Assembly (NCBI GenBank): GCA_013398955.1
Contig: VWPU01011651.1
Span: 16,982-80,981 of the forward strand
Reading direction: 5' to 3'
DNA from: Callaeas wilsoni
Taxonomy: Eukaryota > Chordata > Aves > Passeriformes > Callaeidae
DNA length: 64,000 nt
Made by a program: the position numbers and the translations under genes
The notes under the pieces: model-generated
Databases searched by the model: none
Told to the model about the DNA's origin: nothing
Seen by the model: the letters and a program-made list of their open reading frames with translations, nothing else
Part shown: positions 13,213 to 25,400 of the stretch, one piece after another
Numbering within the stretch: position 1 is the first letter of the stretch
Layout of the letters: each line of letters opens with the position of its first letter

Positions 13213-15479
13213 CATTCTTCTTTTATGTTTCTTGCTACTCAGTATGCTAAAAATGTATGAAATAGAAAGTTTCTTCTACATAGAGGGAGGGATCCTTCCA
13301 TTCCCAAAAATGTTGGGACAGAAGGTGCTGCTTTCCTGAAACCCCCTCCTGCCCCTTTTCTTCCAAAGGAGAAAATTCATCAAAATAAGCCTGGATCCAT
13401 GAGCTGTGTTGGTTTTGATCAAAGCATATTTTCTGACAGAAAAAATACTCTGTTGAATGTTGCTGTGTTAGGTATGGATCTGACTGTGCATAGACACATA
13501 TTAGCTAGGTTTTCAAACTGTAAGGGGATTAAGAGCTCAAACTCATTGAAATTCAGGAGGGAGACATTTTGCTTCCTTGGAGATGCAGGCCCTAGAGATT
13601 CAGATCCCCAGGGGATGCAACCAGGGGAACAGACAGCTATTAACTTTGACAAGAGCTCTCCATCACTTGTTCTAGGAAAACATTCTGCAGAAAAAAAAGT
13701 GTGTTGTTAGTTCTGGGTTGAGGAGGCAGATGAGACGACATTTAGGTGCTATTTAAGTTTTCTTTTGGGCACCATCCAGGTCTATTTCTGTGATTTTATC
13801 AGTGGTTTAATACTACTTTTGACAGAGGTGGGATGATTAAATCTGCAACAGAGACTAAATTTATACCCATCTTCTATATGTGTATCTACTCCCACACAGT
13901 TTTCAGCTTTGGATCCCCATATCATGAATTTAAATGCACTAAAAATACATTTGTTTTTCATAGTCGCCTGCTGCAGGTTTCCCTGAGCTTTACAGGCCAC
14001 TGCTGCAGTCACAGATTGGTTCAACATGGAGCTTTTGTAAATAGTGCTCTACAGGAATAGTCATACAGAGTCAGAACAAAGGTCTGATCCTGCAGGAGAT
14101 GGTCAGAAAGAGATCAAGATGTCAGAGCCTTCCCCTGGTTTAACTTCCCAGCTTCTGGCAGGTGGTAATGTAGTGCTGAACTGAACCAGGGTTTGCATCT
14201 CTCTCATCACATTTGTTAGTCATCAGTGAACCCAGTCTTCATTATTTTGTCTGATCCATTTGCAGCCTTTTTTAGTCTTTTGCTCTCTGTACCGTTCTCT
14301 AGCAAGTTCCATTATGGGTGAAGAGTTTTGTTAATATTGGCCCAAGAGTTTTGGTTTTCTCCTTCTGAGAGCCTTGCAGTTGATCTGTTCTGCAGGCAGA
14401 GGTGTCCTGCCAGCAGCACTGTAGATCCCATGGGATCCGCAGGCGCACACAGCATGGGAGCAGCACAGCACCGTGACTGCAGCAAAGGCCTCTCCCATGG
14501 AGGCCTTGCTCCCCTGCAAGGTCAGGGTAAGGTACCCTGTAAATGTGTGACAGGATCTAACTGCCAGCTTCTTCTGTAGGAAAAATACATAGGAGCTGCC
14601 AGCCTGTCCCTCCACTCCGCGAGTGACAAAGGCTATCCCTGGAGCGCTGCCCATCTTCAGCTCTGCACCCCGCAGGCCAAGGCTGGGAGGGGACACTCGG
14701 TCTGTGGGTTTGTCTAGGGAACCACGACCTGCTCCCTTCTGAAACTTTAGCAAACAATGATAAAACGTGTGGATGACTGGGGCAGCCAAAGACCTCCGCT
14801 GGTGCCCTGTGCGAAGCCGCTTCCTCGCTCTGCACCTGATTTCAGCGTTCCCACTGCGTGTGCCCACCTCACCTGTGCCACTGCAGCCACCCAACAAGGG
14901 TCACTGCCAGGCAGCGTGTGCAGCTTCTGCCAGTTTTTAAAGCACCGTGATGGGGAACCCTTTGATTATTCCTTAGACATTTCTTTCACTCTGGCTGTTA
15001 ATTAAATAACCCAGAAAACTCCATTAACACTTCGTTAAAGGGGAAGCGCTTTGCCACAGGTCAGGTGTAAACAGCTCAGCTCCAATGTAAACATGTCCGT
15101 GCTTGGCAGCCAAGGACTGCAGTGTGGATGCTGAAATGCTGTTAGCAGGGAAATTTTCTCTTCTTGCATTCATTCTGTGAGAACTTTTCCTTTGCTGTGT
15201 AAGCTATGTAAACAATCGATAGGGTTTTTGTACATAGCATTCATATCTGGTATCTTCTGACCTTGTGTACAATAAAAAAAAAAAAAACATTTCTAAGTGA
15301 GTGTCTGAGATTTTGACCAATCACCCTAAGAAAAGTGTAAGCACTGTTCAATTGCTTTATAGAACTAGAATATATAAATGGTATTGTAAATTTAATAAAT
15401 AATTCATCTTCCTCGCTCTGACTCCTGCCTCGCTGCATCTCTGAACCCCTGCTTGGAAGCCCACACTGCAGAGTCACAG

Positions 15480-15530
15480 TCACAGAATCGTCTGAGCTGG
15501 AAGGGACCACGAGGGTCATTGAGTCCCGTA
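15480..15530 (-). mobile_element. CR1 LINE 3' fragment, antisense (short)
   Basis: CACAGAATCGTCTGAGCTGG followed by AAGGGACCACGAGGGTCATTG matches the reverse complement of the CR1 3' terminus in diverged form. Only about 50 bases are recognisable. The flanking sequence may hold more of the element, but I cannot delimit it. Confidence 0.6.
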
Positions 15531-16149
15531 CTGTCACTGATGGAGCTCCTTTCAAGCAGGTTTATCTGTGAACATCCCCCCAGGGTGGCTGATTTTTAAC
15601 CATATAGTCAATTGGAATATAGCTATTTCTAGTTAGTGCAAACACCTTCTGTATGTCAAAACAAGCAATTAAAAAAAGCCGCTGTGTAAACTTTTTCGAT
15701 GTGTTGATGGTTAAACACACTTTTTAGTATGCTGAAAATTGCCTGCTGAAAGTAAAAGATGCTTTCAGCAATTCACGCAGTTTAAGAATTAAATGATCAG
15801 GCCAACTCATAAAAACAACATTTTGACTTCTGCATTTTTAATATGCAACATTGTGTATTTTTTTGCTATCATAAATGTTTTCTTTAAAATGGTAACAATC
15901 ATTTCTATTGTTTTTGCTAATATTAGATTTTCTTCTTTTGTAGTTTTTCAAGATTACTAAAGCTAAAATAAAAATAAAATTCTCTTAGCTCTCAAAAACA
16001 GAGAATTGGCTTAGAGAATTAAAGATAGAGTTCAGAAAGAAAACAAATTTCTGCTTTACCTTCTCCCTGACTTGTGTGTTTGGACACCACAAATACAGTA
16101 CCAACAGCAAAACATGAGAGTTACACTGATTCCTCCAAATCTTGTCTCA

Positions 16150-16398
16150 GAGATGAGTCCCACAGCTCCCTGCAAAGTAATTGGTCTAATTAGGTGGTAG
16201 GAAGGAGCTTCTTTAAATTCCTCAGAAATTAAGACGTGTCATCCGCTTAACATCTTAGCATCTGTTACTGCCTCTTCCACATTTCTCTGCTACATCAGTT
16301 TGAAGGGCACTTTCCTGGACATTTCAGAGAGAAAAAGAAAAAAAAAACCAAAACCAAGCTCTTAAAACACGGAAGAAGTTGGCTCTTTCTTCAGTGGG
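16150..16398 (+). promoter_or_regulatory. Putative CDHR1 promoter / 5' UTR region
   Basis: This is the sequence directly before the CDHR1 start codon. It has no clear TATA box. A palindromic homeodomain-type core (CTAATTAG, near 16187) and an E-box (CATCTG, 16259-16264) are present. Such sites are common in photoreceptor promoters but also occur by chance. The stretch CTCTTTCTTCAG ending at 16394 would also serve as a splice acceptor, so the start codon could lie in a second exon behind an untranslated one. The region is inferred from position, not from a diagnostic element. Confidence 0.25.
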
Positions 16399-16459
16399 AT
16401 GAAGCATGTAAGGCATTTCAGTCCCTCCTTATTTCTCAGTTTGGTGCATGTTTGCCTGG
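16399..16459 (+). CDS. CDHR1: CDHR1 exon 1: signal peptide
   Basis: ATG at 16399 begins [20 protein letters not shown] (residues 1-20). It has a basic start and a hydrophobic core, as expected of a signal peptide, and ends with one base of codon 21. The donor is a perfect GTGAGT at 16460. Joined to exon 2 it reads ...[13 protein letters not shown], with predicted cleavage just before QANYAP, the same place as in the human protein as I recall it. The start codon has G at -3. The exon is too short to stand out as an open frame; I chose it for phase, donor and position 0.8 kb before exon 2. Confidence 0.88.
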
Positions 16460-19400
16460 GTGAGTACAATAATCACTTTGTTAAGTAAAACTATAGGAGA
16501 ATACAAGCATAACCTTAAATCCTGTAGTTATCCTTAATGATGTGGTAATGTTGTTCTGAAATATTTTCCTTGGCAACTTGTTAGGTCCTTGTGCAAATGT
16601 TACCCTCTGTGTTTATATACTTGCAGTTTTGTTTCAAATGGGCTATTTTGAATCTCTAACAGTCAGTCAGTAGAATGACAACTAATTTGTTGTTTCTTGT
16701 TTTGTTTTTTTTTAACTTTGCTGTTGTCTGGCAGGAAGTAAGTATTTAATTATGGCTAATTCCTCATGTAGTAGGCATAATTTTAAGGCAGGATGTGCTT
16801 AGAACACTGGGTAAGAATACTGGGTAAGGTACTGAGGCACTGGGAAAGTTTCAGGCTTGTATGTATAGAGTAGGGTAGAGGTGTTCCATCATTGCAAGCT
16901 ACAAAGATTAATTTTTCAGTGAAACTGTCTGGAACTGGTTGAGATTTTTTTAGGGAGATCCTGCTACTTGTTTTGTTTCTGTTGCTTTGGAGGTTTTTTA
17001 TATACTCTTCTATTTCCTGCTGTGTGAATACTGGCACAGTGGCATGTAGAAGTAATTTTATTAAAAATATCCAGACAGATACAGTTCTGAAAGTCCATTG
17101 CAGCAACTGTGTGTGTTATGCACTCCTAGTATTCCCAAAACAGCTCCTGTTTACTGAGAGTCAGGTAACTGAGCCAGCCAAATAACTGCCACCTACAAAA
17201 TGCTTTTGTTTGGCTTCTGTTTTGTTTTAATTGCAGTTCAGGCAAATTATGCCCCCTATTTCTTTGATAATGGAGCCAGAAGCACAAACGGGAACATGGC
17301 ACTTCTCAGCCTTTCGGAGGACACGCCTGTTGGTCAGTATTAAAATTTGTATGCTTAAACTGTGAAACTGGACTTGCTTACTCTTATAATTAACATATAC
17401 ATTTTCTTGTAGGTTGTTGTTATATGCTGGGATCTTACATGTTTTTCTCTCAAGCTTTTAATTGGCCTCAATTTAAAATGGCATGTTTGAATTGTAGCTG
17501 CAATTTAACACATGAATTCTAGCTCCCTTTTTTTGGTCCACCAATCTATTCACAGCTTCAGAGCACAGACCTTTGGGGTCAGAAATAAATTCATGGTGAG
17601 AGGCTTCTTAGCAATTCTGTAAATGCTTATGAGAAGAAAGCCTATTTGCTAGTAATTTTATCAGCCTTGATACAAGCAAGCTGCACATAGAAAAGTAAGA
17701 GGCATGATTTTCTTTAAACACATTTTTCATGTTTATGTACAAATGGTAGAAAATGTTTCCACTTGCAGTGAAAATTGCTTTGTCTAAATAACTGATTTTT
17801 TTTAAAAGGGTTTTTTTTTGTTTTATTGAAAATTCAAAAATTGATACAGTTTTCAGATTTCAGCACTCTGAGGCAGGTCTATTTATGCTTCTTTTAACTG
17901 TAGTTGCACTAAGAGAAGTTAAATAAGAACAAAACGTGATTTAGAATCCATTTTTTCTGTGGGGGAAAAATAATCTCCTAACACCTAAACAATTACATTA
18001 ACAATATATTAAGTGATGAACATCACCTTTACTTCAAATTTTGCACTGAGATTTTATCTAGGATTTTCTTCTGTTCGTCTGTAGCTTTCACAGGCTAAAT
18101 CAGAAAAATATTTAGTTAATGCAAACTGGGTTCTGAAGCACCCCTTTACTTGTGCCTTATGCAGAGAGGAGAGATATGGCTGCGCAGGGGGTGCACCCCA
18201 ACACCCCCTCCCAGGGCTTAGGCAGCCAGGGAAGGCCAGGATGAGGGAAGGATCAGAGGGCACAGCCTGCTCTGAAAGCCTGACATTGCCACCCACGCCT
18301 TGTTAAACCAGACCAAGGTCACTCTCTGCACTGGGAAGCAGCTCCCTGGGTTTGCTCAAAGTCTCCATTTCTGGCCCAGTGGTGTTAATGTCATCCAAGA
18401 CCCATGCTGTGCCTGCTGGAGGGTGGGGAGAGGGGTATTCGGAAGCAGCAAATTCTCCTTTACCTGCTCAGCTTGAGAAGAGGAGGGGCAGAAGGCAGCA
18501 CATAATGTAGAAGTGACGCATCTCGACGACGAACTGGAACGGAGTTTTCTTACAATGCAACAGGAATTTGCTATAAGCTTGGTCAAGCTTAAGTGGAACC
18601 TCAGCTTGAAGGCCAACAGTAATGTAGTAATGTAGTGGCATTTGCAGAAGCCAGAGGCAGACCAAGGAGCTGCAATTTTTGCTGTACTTCTGCCTGGATT
18701 CTCATGGAAACCACACTTAGTTCAGTCTTGGCAATCCCTACGGTTCTGCTGATTGCTGGAGTTAGATTAGCCAGTAGAGTCACTTGTCCAAGTGTAGATA
18801 AGGCTTGTAATGCTAGACAGCCACAAAACGGGACCCCAGCTCAGTTCGTTTGGGGTGGTGCTTGCCAACTCCACCATGAAACCGCAGGCAGTACAACTCG
18901 CCTGCCATCCAACTCCCACTGCCTGGTGTGCTGCCAGCCCGCAGACATTTACAGAGAGCCAGCCTCTCCCTGCCACCACTGGGAGCCTCCAGGCACCTGT
19001 GCGGGGATGAGGAGCTAAAGATGGCACAGAGCCACAACATGGGCAAAAATGCCCTTCCCATCAGGACTGCAGCACCACATGGTCTCTCGGATGGCAGCGC
19101 TCCCTGCAGCAGTGAAGTGCAGCAGTAATTTCCACTGCATCTGATCTGGTGCTCCAGCAGCCAAAAAAGGACAGTGTGCCTCAACAGCAAAACAGCAGTG
19201 TCAGGGATCAGAGCCTGTGTTAGTGCTCTCCTAATTAGCCCAAGTAAGAATAATGAGATAGATGTGATGGGCTTCTGTATATGCTTTTGTAACATTAGCA
19301 ACCAGACTAGGTACATAGAGGCCTCTGGAGAGTTTGTGCTTCGCTTGCAGCAGTGATAAAGCTCTGGCTGCTCTGTATTGAGTGCTGCTGTGCCTCCTGC

Positions 19401-22400
19401 CTACTAGCTTCATCCAGAATGTGTTTACATGTGTTTAAATTGGCTGGCTTGTACTTCTAATTTGATGTATAAATGTGCTTTAAAAGACAAGAGAGAAGCA
19501 ACTTCTCTCTGAAAGCTCCAAAAGACCCATAGAAACCCTTGTGAAAGAGAGATAAGACCTTGCTTTTGAGAAGTCCAAATGTGGTTGCTTTGTCACACAG
19601 CTTCCAGTGCTCCTTTGGGCTAATTCCCAGAACACCTTGACAAACAGCTCTAAGTACTGCCAGGTCTTCTCTTCTGAAAGCACTTTTGGAAGTTCCACTG
19701 GAACGTGGTTGCTTGGGATTTGCTGAATGCAAACTGCTCTTGCCCATGTCAGCACAGCCGCTCCTCGGGAAGGCTTTGGCAGAGAGACTCACAGAGAAGG
19801 CACCAAGATGTCAGTGCTGCAGTGCTGGGTGTGCTTTCAGCTTCGTACAGGGCAAGAGGACCAGAGTTCACGTCAGACCACAGCAATGGCTTTGTGCCAG
19901 AGCTCAGTGCTGAATGCCTGCCGGGCTGGTCCTTTTCTGTGGCACTGCAGAGGAGGCTATTGTTCTTCATCACGTGCTCTGATCTCCTCCAGAAGCAGGA
20001 GAAGGAATCTGGTCTCCCATGTCCATGTGCAGTCCCAAGCATCCACACTCCAGCAGTCATCTCTCAGGTTGAGCAGGGTGATCAGTGACGAAACAGGGGA
20101 ACTAAAACTTCCATATGTTTGATTCTGGATGGCTTCACTCAGGTTTGTGTGTTGCGAAAATGGGCAGGTTGCTATTAGGTCTTCCCTGTCCTTACATAAA
20201 GTTTGGAGTCATGGGCAGGATGCTTTTCTTGGCAGCAGCTGGTGTCTGATCTGTGCAATGCCACAGACAGCAGCTTTAACAAACCTCCAGAAATTTTACA
20301 GTCTTTGGCCCTGCTGAGATTGCAAGTGGTTGCCAAAGTAGTATGTGTTAGTTATATTCCCAGACATCTGTAGGCAAGGGACATGCAACATTTGGGAACA
20401 CTAAAGGACCTGATGGATTCTCTATGTGGCTGTAGAAACAAAAATTGCAGTTCTGCAGCTGTGTGAACACATCAAATTTATTACCATTCCCCTATCATCC
20501 TTAACTTGACCTTCTTTTCCCTTGTCCAGTTTTGTTTATTTACAGATATTTGTAACTTGTGTACCCAGTTATCATAAATCCAGCAAATACTATTTCTGTA
20601 TGAATGCTTGAAAGTATCTGCAGATTCCCAGATTCTGTTTATTGCTGCAGGGCATGAGACCCCTCAGGGTAAGAGGGGCCAGAACAGCAGCCCCTTTCAG
20701 TGCCAGATTTAAGAAGAATGGGAGAAGTTATAAACTGAAACAGCAGTTGGGGTTTGTGGTTTGGCAGGGCAGATGGGTAATTAGCTCTTTGCATGTGTAC
20801 ATACAAAATGTGCGTGTGCTCCTAATCAAGGTCTTAAGGCAGGAGTGGGATGCTATTTCAGGTTGCTTGTTTCATCTTACCTCATAATCCCTGTAAGCCT
20901 CATAGTGGGGACAGAGTGGGGCTGGGAACAGCTGCAGAGCAGAGGATTGAAGCATACTCAGAAGGCCTAAGTTCATTACTCTCTCAAAGTCCAAACATCA
21001 TCAGTGTTCTGGAGATCTCTGCATGATCTCCGCATGATCTCCTTGCATTTTCCTTTCTGTTTCTTCCCTTGCCCCCAAGAAGGCACTCCTCCCATTAAAA
21101 GCCAGTTTGCAGTGGCAGTTCTTTGATCAAAGCTGCAGGTGCCAGCTACTCACCACTGGATGACTGGTCCCTTCAGATCCCTCCATCCTTCAAGCTTCCC
21201 CTGCTCCTGCATGCTCCTGGTCTCATTTCTTCCCATCATTCACGGCTGACTGTGGAGAGCCTTCCTGTCCCCTGTGGTACCTATCATTCTTTCCTTTTTT
21301 CTGTCACCGTGGTCCACCTCTAGGAAAGCTGGGAGCTACCAGAACAGAAGTGTTAAAAACAGCCTGCCTTCTGCACCCCTGCGGCAGTGCCAGCAGTGCA
21401 CAGAACAAAGCCCCCTGCAAAGCCAAGCACTGCACAGAGATGCTCTGAGGACTCACAGGTGTTACAGCTTTCAATTTTGTTTTCATTCTTCTGACAGAGA
21501 CTGCAGATACATCAGAAAATTGCACTCAGATGGCTTCTCCTTGGAGCTGGTTGCTGTGGGTGCCACAGGGACATATTGCTGCTGTCCGTGGGGTGATGGT
21601 CCGGGCCCCGTGCTGAGCACTTGCTGCCATATCCCGTCTCTCCACGACAGGCACTGGCAGCTCCAGGGCTTGTTTCGGCTGGAGCTGTACCAGCCATGGC
21701 TTTTGGGCTGCTGACCCTGCCATGTCTCTGCTTTGCCAGCCAGCTGGTGCACCAGGGTGCAGGGAGGGAGCAGGAGTCACCTCGGCATGGCCCGGAAGGA
21801 GCGGTAGCAGGCAGTGAATGGGAAAGGAGATGGATTTGGGGTAGTCGTGGTGTGTGGTCCGTGTGGTCCAGGAGCCTGAGCTCCCCTGTGCTTGGCGTGA
21901 GCTTGGTGTGAAAACAGCCGTCTGTAGGCTTTGTGTTAACTGTCCATCTCCTTTTCTGCTGGGGAAATGGGCCCTTGGCTGAGACAGATGGAGAGCAGGC
22001 ATGTGACCCTGGGCAAGGTGGCATTTGCTGTGGCATTAGGAACAGAGGTGTCTGGTGGGAGCGTGGCCATGCGTGTCCCTCTCAGCATCTTGTTAACAGA
22101 TGTCAGCTGTGGTGGCAAAGGACAGCAGCGGGGCTGAGCATGAATCCAAAATGTGCTTGGCTTGTTTAACTGACAGGGAAGGGATCTGATTGCTGAGTGT
22201 TGCACAGCAGAGAGGGAGAGCGTCTTCAATGAGAAAGCAAAACCAGCCCCGGAGCCCAGGGCAGAGACTGGCTGTGATTAAATTTGAGTCAAAAATGAAG
22301 TAAAATGGAGCAATGGCATCATGAGACAGCCATTCAGCCTAAGTGTCAGAGCAGAGAGAAAATGACTTTTAAGATGGAATAGGAAAACAGAGTGAAAAAG

Positions 22401-25400
22401 CCTGGCATGGCTCCTGGGAGGAAGCCATAGCAGGAAGCAGCAAGTAGCTCCCCAGGACTCCCCTGTCCCAGCCTGCTGCATCATCCCCTGGGTACTCAGT
22501 ATCCAGCTCTTCTAACTGTGGCATTTTTCATAGCCTCAAGTAAGGACTCTTCTATTCCCATATTTTTATGACAGGGAGAGGGTGTTTACTTGGTATCCTC
22601 TGATAAGATTTTAGCTGTCTTTTTCATTTATTTCCTTTTCAGCAAGTAGAGGCAGCACACTGAGAACAGATTTTTAATTGGCATTAACACTGTGCTGAGG
22701 AGTGTTCCTGGGGGTGTTAATGATATGGAGAGTACCGTGCAGTGAAATTACAATTTGGAAAAAATAAGGAATTATAATGACTTAGAAAATAAATTTTGAT
22801 CCACGATCTAATTTAAAAGGCATGCGAGTGTTCTGTATTATGAAAAATGAAATATCAGCTTTAGCTAAAAAACAAACAGTCCAATGTAATGATCAATGAA
22901 GTCTGTCATTACTTGCTCAGAAAGCTCAGTAATCTCAGTCTGTACCAATATCAATGTTTCTTCTCACATTTAGCAGCAAGAAAGTTCCTGTCTTCCTTAT
23001 AAGAAAATTCTAAGAAAATGTAGGAAAGGAAACTGTGAGATGTAAAGAACAAGCCCAGGTTCAAATGGGTTCACATAAACTTTCACAGTCTGTTGTTCTC
23101 CAGCCCTGTGCCCCCTGAGAAATGGTTTGCATTTGTGTATGCAAATACCAAATATTGCTAGTATTGGTATTTCAGGGCAGCCACAGCCACAGCAGTGACC
23201 TTGTGCCTGGTGGCTGCTCTCAGGCTCCAAGAGAGCCCCGATGTGGTGTCCATTCTGCTTCTCCATGGCACAGAGCACTGCTCAGCAGCTGCTGCAGACA
23301 TCCACGCAAGCTAGAAACGGGCAGGACAGCCCGCAGTATGTCAAGTGCAAGGGACGGGAAAAGTCAGTAAGAAGGGCAGAAATGCAACTGAGAAGTAGAG
23401 ACAACTAATGACCAAAAAAAGGCTTCAGAAAAGCACTGTATTTATAAGGACATCAGTGAGATGCTGACAATTGACACTTTAATTCTCCAGTTGAACCCAG
23501 CTGTGATATTAAAACAAAGCTTTTGAAAAACAAGACTAAAGGAGTCAGTGCTGGTGCTGCAGAACCCTCCACAGTTTTCAAATTTCTGTCTCATATAGAT
23601 AATTGTATAAGGAAACAGGTGTCCTTTCAGGATGCCATTTTATATCAGTCCCAGTTAATTCCTCTCCTTTCATTTCCTTGAGTTTAGAGAGTTGTTACAG
23701 TCAGAAGTGTCTCATCATACCACTCATTGTCTTTCCCCAATAATTTTTGGGGATCACAGTTACAGATGTGTTGTTATTTTCCACTCTGTTTTGTGGGAAA
23801 AGTATAAGAAAAATGTGGAAAATGTTTTGTAGTTTTGTGAACTGTTTTGGAAGTCTTGTTTATTTGTTGGCTGGCTGAACCAGCTCGTAACAGGGTCTCT
23901 TGTGGGTGCATTGGTTTTTGCAATGTGAACATTTTTCTGTACAAAGTTGCCCAAATATTGCCCTGGTAATTATCATAAGAGAGTTTACTCAGAAGTGAGC
24001 ACAGATTCCACATGGTTTGGTATAATCTCTTGCTATGACAAGAAGACAGCCATGCTTTCCAAATATCACCACTGAAGGCTGGGTGTCCCATGTCCTTAAG
24101 GCCCCTGAGCAGCTTCACAGTTTGCATGCCAAGGAAAAAGCAAATGAGGTCCAAAAGGTTGCCTTGCAAAACTGAGGAAACGTTCGAGAAGCTGGCCTGT
24201 CAGTGGTGTGGGCAAAGCTCTAGAATTAAACACAAGCTTACAGATCTGGTCAGTGATCTATGCTACTGAAGAGAGGAGACGAGAAAAAGATTATCACTTT
24301 TGGTACTGAATTAAAAATCTGTCAAATTCAGGGCCAGAGTTGTTCAAAACTGAGAGTCTTATTGTTCTTCCTTAACTTTATGCTAACTTTCTTAGCAGGG
24401 ATCCTTCCATCCTATATTTGGGTTGCATGTATGAGCAAAACTCACTAGTAACCAGTGAGTCACTTGGCTACAGTATTTCCAGTGCAGAGGGCTTTGTTAG
24501 ATGTAAAGCACAGTTTCTGTGTTTAACCTCTACGACTTGAATATCTCGGGTAACTTACCCAAGACACAGCAGATTGGCAGGAAACAACAACAGTGGTTTG
24601 TATTTCAGGCTCGGTTAACTGGTGTTTGTAAACTGCTTGAAGTTATTTGGATGAAGGTGTTAAAGCACAGTAGAATGACAGACATGCATGTTTAAAAAAT
24701 AATACTAATAAAGACTCTCACCATGCTTTGAAAATATGGGTGTTATAACTCCCCCAGGAATTATCATCATTTATAATACAAAAAGTCAGTTTAGTGGAAA
24801 AACTGGCACCAACTTCTCAATGTTTAAAAATAGAAATAACAATCTTTCTCCGGCTTCTGAAGGAAATACATAGATGAGTTTGAAAAATTTATTAATTGGT
24901 ATGAGCATGAGTGGGTGTGTCAAGTAAAGAATTTAATGAGAGGGAGCTAATGAGTGGGCGTGAAGTAGGAAAGAAGACTTTGCATCGGTTAATTCTGAAA
25001 GTGGGGAAGTATGAAAATGTCCTTGCACCTTCCAAGTTCCAGAGCTCGGATCCAGTCCTGCCGGAGCTCTCCCTAAAGGGAGATTGCCGGATTCTCTGCA
25101 TGCTAGTTTGCAATTCTGTTGTTCCTACAAAGAAGAGGTCTGTGAGCGCCTTTTGGTGCTGCTGAGATTGTCACCCAGTTGTACAACAGCATCACTTCTG
25201 GTTCACCTGGGCTGAGAGCTGGTGAAGAGCTGGTCACCTGTATAAACCCTTGGATATGGACACTATTGACCTGGGTGCAGGTCCACGGGAAAGGGCCTAA
25301 AGTGACAGAAACCAGCACTGATAAACTCCATTTAACCAGCTGGCTAAAAGATTGCCATCAGGACCATTGAACTGTGTGCTTATCCATATTTCCCAGTAAG

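Larger units (their letters stand above)
1..16398. other. 5' flank of CDHR1, no gene supported
   Basis: I see no convincing gene in this stretch. Open frames are short, overlap on both strands and carry no recognisable domain. The base composition is AT-rich with some GC-richer patches (12.2-12.9 kb and 14.4-14.9 kb). It contains two CR1 retrotransposon fragments, an AT microsatellite and a short tandem duplication, listed separately. An untranslated first exon of CDHR1 or distal regulatory DNA could be hidden here, but nothing in the sequence identifies it. Confidence 0.6.

Noticed and set aside
14331..14897. 188-codon open frame on the minus strand
   Set aside because: It lies in a GC-richer patch where stop codons are scarce, with overlapping frames on both strands, no recognisable domain and no splice partners that I could see.
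15269..15285. AATAAA merging into a run of A, suggesting a retrocopy tail
   Set aside because: There is no recognisable gene body upstream and I saw no target-site duplication; a simple A-run is enough to explain it.
21512..22036. 174-codon open frame on the minus strand inside intron 2
   Set aside because: It overlaps open frames in several other phases and is rich in Ser, Pro, Thr and His, as GC-rich noncoding DNA usually is. No motif.
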